From positions 1 to 30,393 of the forward strand of contig JAEOSY010000055.1 of assembly GCA_016840125.1 (NCBI GenBank): a stretch of DNA of 30,393 bases. Reading direction: 5' to 3'. The first letter of the stretch is position 1, and every line of letters begins with the position of its first letter. Position numbers and translations under genes: made by a program. Under the pieces are notes generated by a model. It did no database searches and had not been told where the DNA came from. It worked only from the letters and a program-made list of their open reading frames with translations. Origin of the DNA: Candidatus Helarchaeota archaeon (GTDB lineage Archaea; Asgardarchaeota; Lokiarchaeia; Helarchaeales; HEL-GB-A). This document shows, one piece after another, positions 24,193 to 30,393 of the stretch.

Positions 24193-24791
24193 ATTCAGCA
24201 GATCAACACCTTTTCGAACAAAAGTTTAGAACCGCGATTCAACCGATGCGCTCACAGTGGGAACAGTTTAAGGACGCAATATTTTCAGAACTCAAAATTA
24301 TTAACCATGAGATGCAAGTGCAAATTGCCCTAAAAAGCGGCAAACATCTAATTTTAAAAGAAACGGAAATTCCCCTTTTTAAGACCATTGCCTCGCCTAC
24401 CTCACCAGACTGGTCTTCACGCCTAAAAGAAGAACGGGAAAAACTCGAATATTTACGATTTAACTGTCACGAACAAATTATCTTTAAGGAAGTTGAACCA
24501 GATCCTAAAAATTCTCGGATTTACAATTGCAAAAGTGAATTTATCCTGAATGATGAAATTGTGCGTGTTTTCTTTCAAATTCGCCTCCCCCTGCGTTACC
24601 CTTATGACTGTCCAATCGCGGATAATTACGGCTTCTTGCATTATATTCAACCAGCGGGTGACCACCGAAATGCCTGTCTAGGGAAGATTAAAGAACGTTG
24701 GAGGAAGGATGGGAGCATGGGACTAGCCCACTTTCTGCTCATGCTGAGTTACTACACTGCTCTAGCGCTTTTTACGAAAAATGTTTACTAA
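24189..24791 (+). CDS. E2 ubiquitin-conjugating-like (UBC-fold) protein
   Basis: The C-terminal 125 residues follow the UBC fold. A first helix SRLKEEREKLEYLR (77-90) is followed by four strands, with FEX-like FKEVEPDPKNSRIY in the middle. Then come LPLRYPYDCP (133-142), equal to the P-x-YP-x-x-P of E2 enzymes, and ACLGKIKERW (162-171) with candidate catalytic C163, followed by the helix GLAHFLLMLSYYTALAL. The HPN motif that normally precedes the active cysteine is not found; HRNAC is the closest. An N-terminal extension (1-70) is helical and unrecognised. It is coupled to the upstream GTPase-like gene. The enzyme may pass a ubiquitin-like protein from an E1, or be a UBC-fold partner without activity. 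Confidence 0.75.
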   Translation: MNSADQHLFEQKFRTAIQPMRSQWEQFKDAIFSELKIINHEMQVQIALKSGKHLILKETEIPLFKTIASPTSPDWSSRLKEEREKLEYLRFNCHEQIIFKEVEPDPKNSRIYNCKSEFILNDEIVRVFFQIRLPLRYPYDCPIADNYGFLHYIQPAGDHRNACLGKIKERWRKDGSMGLAHFLLMLSYYTALALFTKNVY

Positions 24792-24863
24792 CTTTTTATA
24801 ATTAGACCTACGAAAATAATTCTCTACCTCCCGAGTCGGTCCCGCCATTTCATTGAATATTAT

Positions 24864-25919
24864 TTACTCCCAAATATATCCCTTTTCAAATATATACAGA
24901 TCACTTGTTCCGAAGGTTTCTCTTATTTGTTCTTCCGTAAAGTCATATTGAAAATAGAGTTTTACATGTTCTCGAATCCAATTAATATACTGCATATCCA
25001 TTGAGACTACTGGATAATTATTGAAAGATTTATAGAATCCCGAACAAATTAGCTTATTTTTGTATTGGAATTCATTAATTATATGCGAACAGGGTAAATT
25101 AAAAAGCCCATTTAGAAAAATTTGATAAAATTTGTCATTCCCAAAAAAAATTGCTTTTTCTAGGAAATGTTTTAAAAATTCGGGAACATATGGCGGATCT
25201 GTATGAATCATGGAAAACCTATTCGCAAGAAATTCGAATTCCTGATTATCTTTATTTAGATCTAGGTTGTGTATGTAAAATTTATTAAACTTAAATTCAT
25301 TTGAAATTTCTTCTAGAATTCCTATTACCGTTTTGTCGATATCTATAATATGTATTTCTATTTCGGGGGTAATAATTTTGCAGAGGACACTGACGAGATC
25401 ATCGTCACCAAGAAAAAGCAGATTCTGTGTCTTTAAGAGAAGGTTTCTGATAATTCTTGAAGTTCTTTTCATGGATGATAAAATTGAGCATGGAAATTGA
25501 AAATAATCAATGTTATTTTGAAAATCAGAAGCAAACTGCCGAATTAACATATTGTCAGATAAAAACTTTTTATCTCTGTTAAATTTTTCTTTAAGAGATA
25601 ATTTCTCGAGTAGCTTTTCAAATATTTCCTTTTTACTCGGTCGTTCAAAAAAGAGATCTTTAAATCCAGTTCTTCGAAATTCAATTTTTTCATTCTTAAT
25701 TATCTTAAGGATTCGCTCATCTTGGAGGGTTTTTAATACGCTAAGATAGTTTTCTGGGGAGGTGGCACTTGCATTGTAACTCAGGATAATATTTGGATTT
25801 TTACTTAATCTATAAATAATTTTTAAGAATCCTAAATAGGAGAGAAACTCATTATCAAATAAATTCTTATCCATATATGCTTTATATAAGGTGAAAAGAA
25901 CATCATCCTTCTCAGTCAA
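24864..25919 (-). CDS. bpsA: BpsA-like branched-chain polyamine synthase
   Basis: This 351-residue protein matches the N4-bis(aminopropyl)spermidine synthase family, which adds two aminopropyl groups to the central nitrogen of spermidine from decarboxylated S-adenosylmethionine. The central motif is LFLGDDDL (168-175), followed by IIDID (191-195) for the co-substrate ribose and HTDPPYVPE (239-247), the family's DPPE/DPPY-type catalytic region. An N-terminal winged-helix-like segment (about 20-90) is typical. The frame opens at TTG (25917-25919) without a clear ribosome site, so the start is unsure. The neighbours SpeD and an aminopropyltransferase support the pathway. Branched polyamines stabilise nucleic acids and are best known in thermophiles. 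Confidence 0.85.
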   Translation of the reverse strand: MTEKDDVLFTLYKAYMDKNLFDNEFLSYLGFLKIIYRLSKNPNIILSYNASATSPENYLSVLKTLQDERILKIIKNEKIEFRRTGFKDLFFERPSKKEIFEKLLEKLSLKEKFNRDKKFLSDNMLIRQFASDFQNNIDYFQFPCSILSSMKRTSRIIRNLLLKTQNLLFLGDDDLVSVLCKIITPEIEIHIIDIDKTVIGILEEISNEFKFNKFYIHNLDLNKDNQEFEFLANRFSMIHTDPPYVPEFLKHFLEKAIFFGNDKFYQIFLNGLFNLPCSHIINEFQYKNKLICSGFYKSFNNYPVVSMDMQYINWIREHVKLYFQYDFTEEQIRETFGTSDLYIFEKGYIWE

Positions 25920-26011
25920 TTTAATTCAAGCCTATCTTAATCAATTTTCTTTAGTACACAACCTTTTACTATTAATTTATCTATTTTTATTAAACAACGC
26001 ATATGAATTAG

Positions 26012-26371
26012 GTGTTAATTTTGACCATTCTGGGATATCAATTCTTGGGAGATTACCTCCTCGATTCTAATAATGAAATTTTAAACGATTTAAAATATTT
26101 AGAAAACTTATTGAAAAAATCCTGTGAAATTGGAGGGTTCACACTATTCAAGGTTGTTCATAAAAAGTTTGAACCGCAAGGTCTCTCAATAATTGGAATG
26201 ATAGGGGCGTCACACATTTCATTTCACACCTGGCCTGAGTACAACTTTATTTCAATTGATATCTTCTCTTGTATAAATGAAGTGGGTATAAAGAGAGCAC
26301 AAGTCTTCCTTGAAAATCAATTACCTATCCATTGGCAAAAGGTTCAGATAATAAAACGTGGTTTTGAGTGA
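26012..26371 (+). CDS. speD: S-adenosylmethionine decarboxylase proenzyme
   Basis: This enzyme cleaves itself to form a pyruvoyl group and makes decarboxylated S-adenosylmethionine, the aminopropyl donor. The core reads GASHISFHTWPEY. S67 would become the pyruvoyl group, H72 is the proton-donor histidine, and C87 is the catalytic cysteine; the spacings (+5, +20) match the Thermotoga enzyme (S63, H68, C83). The residue before the serine is alanine (A66), where most relatives have glutamate; whether processing is slower is unknown. The 119-residue length is normal for class 1B. The start may be TTG at 26021, six bases after AGGTG, rather than GTG at 26012. It is divergent from bpsA and convergent with the GNAT gene. 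Confidence 0.93.
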   Translation: MLILTILGYQFLGDYLLDSNNEILNDLKYLENLLKKSCEIGGFTLFKVVHKKFEPQGLSIIGMIGASHISFHTWPEYNFISIDIFSCINEVGIKRAQVFLENQLPIHWQKVQIIKRGFE

Positions 26372-26373
26372 AA

Positions 26374-27075
26374 TTAAATGGATTTTTGGAGATTCGGAAC
26401 GCCATAAATTCTATCTCGGCTTCCTATAGACGAAACTAAAATGTTTAGATATTTTAGAGATATTTTTTTTGAAATATTAGTTTCCTCCTTGTATATAATT
26501 TTCACATATCGAACTAACTTATCTGATTCAATATAATTTTTATCAGACAATGGTTGCATTACAAGATAGGAAGGGCCATCATCTCCAAACTTTGGTTCAA
26601 TGTAATTAATATCCAAAAAAATCGAGCCTTTTTTAAGAAAAAATTTCACACGAAGCTCCCTTACTAATCGCTCCTCTTCAGTAGGTGCTAATTTGGGTAT
26701 ATCCACTTCAAACAAAAGCAGTGAATCTAAAACTTTGAAGTCTTGAGCATCTTGTTTCGCTAATTCAATACACTTATCTGCTAAGGCAGTCCCGATACCT
26801 TGATTTCGATAATTTTCATCAATGGTAAAATAGGGTACGTAAGTAAATTCTTTTAAAAACTTGTTTACACCAAATCCTATAAGCTTTTTGCCAATAAATG
26901 CTCCGAAGAGGTGCACATTTTCTTGCTCTTCAATAATATAGTCCTCGAACTCCGTTGAAAATTCATTCCATGGAGGGTCCCCAACCGTTTCAAATGTAGC
27001 TTCATAGAGTGGCTTTATCTGATTAAATAATTCTCCATTTAATTGACTAAATTCTTTAAAATAGATTTTAGGCAT
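26374..27075 (-). CDS. GNAT-family N-acetyltransferase
   Basis: This 233-residue protein has the GNAT acetyl-CoA motif A, ENYRNQGIGTALADKC (about 108-123), after the beta-4 strand YVPYFTID. A long C-terminal half contains a strand pair (FFLKKGSIFLDINYIEPKFGDD) and the ending SYLVMQPLSDK. It lies 14 bases after the aminopropyltransferase gene on the same strand, with GGGAAA before its ATG, so the two probably share a transcript. A polyamine acetyltransferase is a natural suggestion from this position, but the substrate site cannot be read from sequence. Confidence 0.8.
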   Translation of the reverse strand: MPKIYFKEFSQLNGELFNQIKPLYEATFETVGDPPWNEFSTEFEDYIIEEQENVHLFGAFIGKKLIGFGVNKFLKEFTYVPYFTIDENYRNQGIGTALADKCIELAKQDAQDFKVLDSLLLFEVDIPKLAPTEEERLVRELRVKFFLKKGSIFLDINYIEPKFGDDGPSYLVMQPLSDKNYIESDKLVRYVKIIYKEETNISKKISLKYLNILVSSIGSRDRIYGVPNLQKSI

Positions 27076-27089
27076 GAAATTTCCCGATT

Positions 27090-28016
27090 TTATTGCATTC
27101 TATTATATAACTCGCGTATCAATTTAGGTTTAATATAAATATGTTGATGGTACTCGGGTGAATAATATAATGTTCTTTCACCCTTCAAGCTGTTATATCT
27201 ATTTTGAATGGTGTTAGTAGTGACTTCTTCAAAGTTTATTGCATCTGAGCCCAAACTGAATGACCATGTCCCAAAAAAGGTAGGTACATGCTGGCTATAT
27301 TGATGAACATGTTGAAAAAGGTCCTTAAATGTAAGATAGAATTGAAATTCGACTTTGTCATTATAGAATGAAGATACGAGATTTAGTTTCTCTAACTTTT
27401 CTGAGTAATAAAAACATTCTCCATATCCCGACTGGGCTGCCAAAATTCCCCCCTCTTTTAAACTTTTTATTTTAATCATTTCGAAAAATTCTTCCGTATA
27501 AATGGAATCACAGATTTCTTTATCTTCTGTAAGGTCTATGAAAATGACATCATAAGTCTTTTTTGAGTTTTCAACGAATTTGTAACCGTCCGCAATAACA
27601 AGATTCAGTTTTGGATTCTTAACAACATCCTTAACTAAGTGCTTAAAGTGCTTTTTACAGATTCTAATGACATCTGAATCTATTTCTATGAGATCGACGG
27701 ATTTGATATTGGGGTATTTTAAAACTTGTTTAGCTAATAATAAATCCCCACCGCCGATAATTAATACTGATTGTGGATTTGGGTGGCTGAAGAGGGGTGG
27801 AAAACAAAACATCTCATGATAAATAAATTCATCTAACTCTGCTAACTGTATCTCGTTATCTAACAATAAAATTTTACCAAAAATCTTCGTTTGGGCTAAT
27901 TTGATATTCTGATAGGCCGATGTAAAGTCTTCTAAAAATTCATCGACTTTAATTTCAAGAGTTAAAATTCCATCCAAAAAAGGCTGAATTATTTTCATTA
28001 AATATTCACCACTCAT
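27090..28016 (-). CDS. speE: Spermidine synthase-like aminopropyltransferase
   Basis: This 308-residue protein transfers aminopropyl groups from decarboxylated S-adenosylmethionine to a diamine or polyamine. YHEMFCFPPLFSHPNPQSVLII leads to GGGD (88-91); E111 in LIEIDSD binds the co-substrate ribose; ADGYKFV (142-148) and FIDLTED (159-165) follow, with D161 as the likely catalytic base. The usual DSSDP...GP is replaced by DLTEDKEIC, and GGGDGG by GGGDLL, so it is divergent and the acceptor may not be putrescine. Chain length is close to the family's. The first ATG is at 28014-28016, but a second ATG at 27996-27998 is better spaced from GGTGA. It probably heads an operon with the GNAT gene. Confidence 0.9.
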   Translation of the reverse strand: MSGEYLMKIIQPFLDGILTLEIKVDEFLEDFTSAYQNIKLAQTKIFGKILLLDNEIQLAELDEFIYHEMFCFPPLFSHPNPQSVLIIGGGDLLLAKQVLKYPNIKSVDLIEIDSDVIRICKKHFKHLVKDVVKNPKLNLVIADGYKFVENSKKTYDVIFIDLTEDKEICDSIYTEEFFEMIKIKSLKEGGILAAQSGYGECFYYSEKLEKLNLVSSFYNDKVEFQFYLTFKDLFQHVHQYSQHVPTFFGTWSFSLGSDAINFEEVTTNTIQNRYNSLKGERTLYYSPEYHQHIYIKPKLIRELYNRMQ

Positions 28017-28074
28017 TTATCGCCTAAAATATGAATCATACACGTAAATAAAGAAAAAAGAGGATTAAAATATT

Positions 28075-29544
28075 TTACGATTCTTTCGACCTTATATTTT
28101 CAATATATTTCACAATTTGAGGTAAGATATTTAGCCGTACGTAAAAATACTCATTCACCAATTTAACAACGAGGTATCGTGAATCATCGATTGTTTTATC
28201 CCATTCTTCATCAGAAATGTCCTTGATCCCTGTAATATCATCTCGCAATTTCATTAATGCATCCACTATTTTAGTTTCCACATCCCCTTCACAACTTTTG
28301 ACCACCAATTTAATCAGGTCACTCGCTTGTTTTGCCACCGTTGATTTATCTATCTTCGAATCAGGCTTTCCTGCCTCATCAATAGTATCGAGTAATGACC
28401 AAACTTGATACATCGCCGCAGCAGGTTCATCAAAAAGCTCGCGAATGAACATGGCTTCAACATGCGCCCCCGTCAAACGGAATATATTATATAGTCGCTT
28501 GGCTACTTTCCCATAATTCTCATGTCCCTCTCCTGTATAATAACGAACCTGTCCTTCTAACGCATTAACATAATTATCCAATTTATCAGGGGTAAGATGT
28601 TCCCGTAATTTTGTGAAAAGTGGAACTGATTCCGCCTCTATATAGACTTCCTGAAAATATGGATCCAATTGCCCATCTAGAGGTACTATTTCTCCATCGG
28701 GGGATTCCCAAGTCACATCCAACATGTTAGACACATTTACAACTTGACCTTTCTCTGGTTCGGCGACAAGCCAATCAAGTTTACACCAACCGGGATCTTT
28801 TTCCCCATAATCCCATTTTACTTTTCTGGATTTTCCTTTGTCACCTTTCACCGTCATAAATCCCTGCTTGACTTCCGTTGCATTCCATGACATCGGTGAG
28901 CCTGCTTTTATTGATTTTCCTTTTTTCTCCACCTTTTCTTTCCATGTACCCCATTTGATTTCAATCAATTGATAAATCGGTGAATAAAATTTATCAAGTG
29001 CTTTCTTGCGCATTACATCTCCGATAATCTTACAGGCTTCCTTTTTTGTTTTCGCAATTATATTTACCCGCTCAAAATAGTCTAAATCTCCGGGATATCG
29101 CTGCACTTTACCCTGGGCTGCTGATCCCGAAAGTGAGAGCGCCGTCTCGACGACTCCCTCCGTATCGGGAAGTCCTACAATATCGGCAATATCTCGGAAT
29201 CGTTCAAGTTGATCACTATCAAAATCAATAAGTGTAACTTGGTGACCAAATACCCCTTTCTCGGTATCAATGGCATAATCGGCAGCGGCATTTTCAGCAG
29301 TTTTCATATCTGATATCCATTTTACCGCGGCTTCTTCATCTATTTCAACGCCTAGTCTTTGTCCCGCATCAAGAATTTGTTGAATTTCTTTCTTCTCAGC
29401 CTTTGTGAGTTTTTTGGTTTTTATGTCTTTTCTCTTCTTAGAGGCTTTTGACTTTTTCGCTGTTTTTTTCTTTGATGCAGCTCCTTTTTTCTTCACTGAC
29501 ACCTTTTTCTTTTTAGAAGTCCCTTTTTTCTTCTTCTTTGGCAT
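28075..29544 (-). CDS. Probable nucleotidyltransferase-fold protein with a histone-like Lys-rich tail
   Basis: The protein has 489 residues from the ATG at 29542-29544, which has AGGAG eight bases upstream; a GTG three codons earlier is less likely. Residues 1-55 are almost only Lys, Ser, Thr and Ala, like the tails of histone H1 or bacterial Hc1 proteins. A core follows with LSGSAAQGKVQRYPGDLDYFERV (about 138-160), where G-S-x-x-x-G and then D-L-D fit the nucleotidyltransferase pattern hG[GS]x(n)D-x-D. The C-terminal half is helical, with TGAHVEAMFIRELFDEPAAAMYQ. The tail should bind DNA or RNA by charge. The family is not recognised and the nucleotidyltransferase call is inference. Confidence 0.6.
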   Translation of the reverse strand: MPKKKKKGTSKKKKVSVKKKGAASKKKTAKKSKASKKRKDIKTKKLTKAEKKEIQQILDAGQRLGVEIDEEAAVKWISDMKTAENAAADYAIDTEKGVFGHQVTLIDFDSDQLERFRDIADIVGLPDTEGVVETALSLSGSAAQGKVQRYPGDLDYFERVNIIAKTKKEACKIIGDVMRKKALDKFYSPIYQLIEIKWGTWKEKVEKKGKSIKAGSPMSWNATEVKQGFMTVKGDKGKSRKVKWDYGEKDPGWCKLDWLVAEPEKGQVVNVSNMLDVTWESPDGEIVPLDGQLDPYFQEVYIEAESVPLFTKLREHLTPDKLDNYVNALEGQVRYYTGEGHENYGKVAKRLYNIFRLTGAHVEAMFIRELFDEPAAAMYQVWSLLDTIDEAGKPDSKIDKSTVAKQASDLIKLVVKSCEGDVETKIVDALMKLRDDITGIKDISDEEWDKTIDDSRYLVVKLVNEYFYVRLNILPQIVKYIENIRSKES

Positions 29545-29721
29545 TTTCACCACTCCTTGGTATTCTCAAATATATTCTATTCTTTATTTTAAAAGTTTAT
29601 CAAAGTCTACAATACTATTTTTATAAGAGCCATGACCTTTTTAGAAAACAAGGTTAATTCAACCTATAATTTTTCAATGATTAAATGAAAGATTCGGAAT
29701 TTTCAGTTGGAGGTTAGAAGA

Positions 29722-30009
29722 ATGGTTAAAATAAATACCTTTAATTTTGATATTAGATACCATTATGATTGTGTCCTTCAGCAGCAAGGACGGGTGGTGT
29801 TGGATGATGATTGGAATGAGAATATCAGTGTAAAAATTAGCAGGCGCGTTAAAACTAAAGATCAATCTGGAATCAATGAGAAAGATGAGATAAAGACTCG
29901 GAATTGGCTTAAAAATCTTCTTCGAGACGCTTGCAAATGCATTATTGAGACCGAAGATATAAACAAAGCAAAAAAATGTTTAATTACCAAGCTAAAGGGA
30001 CGACTTTAA
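29722..30009 (+). CDS. Short protein with a DUF6519-like N-terminal motif
   Basis: This 95-residue protein opens with TFNFDIRYHYDCVLQQQG and then RVVLDDDWNEN. I recall the pattern F-x-x-x-x-x-Y-x-x-V-x-x-QQGRV-x-LDADWNE from the start of DUF6519-type proteins, which are much longer and have been linked to phage tail or contractile-injection-like proteins. Here the motif is followed by a charged helical part of about 60 residues (EIKTRNWLKNLLRDACKCI) and then a stop. It could be a truncated relative or a new short form. GGAGG lies eight bases before the ATG at 29722; a TTG at 29707 is less likely. It is divergent from the Lys-rich-tail gene. Confidence 0.6.
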   Translation: MVKINTFNFDIRYHYDCVLQQQGRVVLDDDWNENISVKISRRVKTKDQSGINEKDEIKTRNWLKNLLRDACKCIIETEDINKAKKCLITKLKGRL

Positions 30010-30097
30010 TTTATTAGCTCCCCATAAAGGAAAGAGAAATCCTTTTTTTCTATTTTTTATTCTATAGTAATACAAAATAATAGGAAATGTATTCAAG

Positions 30098-30393
30098 ATG
30101 AAGGTTGAAAACTTAACTTGGCCTGAATTTGAGAAACTCAGTACAAAAATGAAAACGGCAATTATTCCTTGGGGCTCATTGGAAGCGCATGGCACCCATC
30201 TACCTCTTTCCACAGATACAATTGTCGCTAGCCACATAGCTGAGCTGATTGCAGAGAAGATTAACGCTTTAATACTACCCGCAATACCAGTCGGCTACTG
30301 TTATCATGCTGCCAGCTTCCCTGGAACCTTAAGTTTCACGGAACCTACCCTAAAGCAAATGGCGTATGAACTTGCTGAAGAGCTACAGTCACA
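30098..30393 (+). CDS. Creatininase-family amidohydrolase, cut by the window end
   Basis: The first 98 residues of a creatininase/MftE/ArfB-type metal-dependent amidohydrolase are present. WGSLEAHGTHLPLSTDT carries the family's E-x-HG-x-HLP-x-x-x-D metal-binding residues (E29, H31, H34 and D39 from the ATG at 30098). IPVGYCYHAASFPGTLSF follows, the second typical stretch (G-x-S-x-x-H-x-x-FPGT). Members open cyclic amides or formamides: creatinine, FAPy in flavin/F420 synthesis, or the mycofactocin precursor peptide. The rest lies beyond the window, so the subtype cannot be told. It follows the short DUF6519-like gene by 88 bases on the same strand. Confidence 0.88.
   Translation, partial: MKVENLTWPEFEKLSTKMKTAIIPWGSLEAHGTHLPLSTDTIVASHIAELIAEKINALILPAIPVGYCYHAASFPGTLSFTEPTLKQMAYELAEELQS

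Noticed and set aside
14020..24791. One continuous ubiquitin operon from the JAMM gene to the E2-like gene
   Set aside because: The genes between (TyrRS, hom, hydrolase and others) are unrelated and on both strands, and no E1 or ubiquitin-like gene was seen, so a single operon is not supported.
1..30393. CRISPR arrays, insertion sequences, tRNA and rRNA genes
   Set aside because: No regularly spaced repeats, transposase genes, terminal inverted repeats, tRNA cloverleaf pattern or rRNA-like stretch were found on either strand by eye.

Overview
The window looks like a contig from an Asgard-type archaeon. Archaeal marks are a two-repeat TATA-binding protein, an archaeal/eukaryotic-type tyrosyl-tRNA synthetase, a BpsA-type branched-chain polyamine synthase, TATA-like promoters and many TAATG or ATGA start/stop overlaps. 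Eukaryote-like pieces point to Asgard archaea: an Rpn11-like JAMM peptidase, an E2 (UBC-fold)-like protein, a Rab-like protein that has lost its GTP-binding residues, and a second divergent P-loop GTPase. The DNA is AT-rich. This placement is inference; no rRNA or tRNA gene was seen.

Layout. 1-4670: a class V aminotransferase (SufS-like), then three coupled DUF2961/GH172 genes; the middle one carries an in-frame TAG. 4820-7030: a secreted, membrane-anchored NosD-like beta-helix protein with calcium-binding repeats. 7236-8995: an unknown protein and a polytopic membrane protein. 9271-10081 (minus): two paralogous four-helix membrane proteins. 10230-12639: an ABC-2 exporter operon led by a 46-residue Cys-rich protein, divergent from a winged-helix regulator gene followed by a second 46-residue Cys-rich protein. 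A perfect 19-bp palindrome lies between the two operons. 12661-13880 (minus): TBP, a possible small ORF and a tail-anchored HEAT-like protein.

14020-17478: a Rab-like pseudo-GTPase convergent with a JAMM peptidase, which is divergent from a TIR-domain protein, followed by a decayed membrane-protein gene. 17630-21303: TyrRS, homoserine dehydrogenase overlapping an unknown 442-residue protein, and a small zinc-ribbon protein. 21485-23166: a membrane protein and an alpha/beta hydrolase. 23314-24791: a coiled-coil GTPase-like protein overlapping an E2-like protein. 24864-28016: a polyamine island (BpsA-like, SpeD, GNAT, aminopropyltransferase). 28075-30393: a possible nucleotidyltransferase with a histone-like Lys-rich tail, a short protein with a DUF6519-like motif, and the start of a creatininase-family gene.

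The strongest candidates for an undescribed system are the two-gene GTPase-like/E2-like unit (23314-24791) and the pseudo-Rab/JAMM/TIR neighbourhood (14020-17078). No E1 or ubiquitin-like gene was found in the window. The polyamine island is a coherent pathway: SpeD makes decarboxylated S-adenosylmethionine, and the two aminopropyltransferases would use it.
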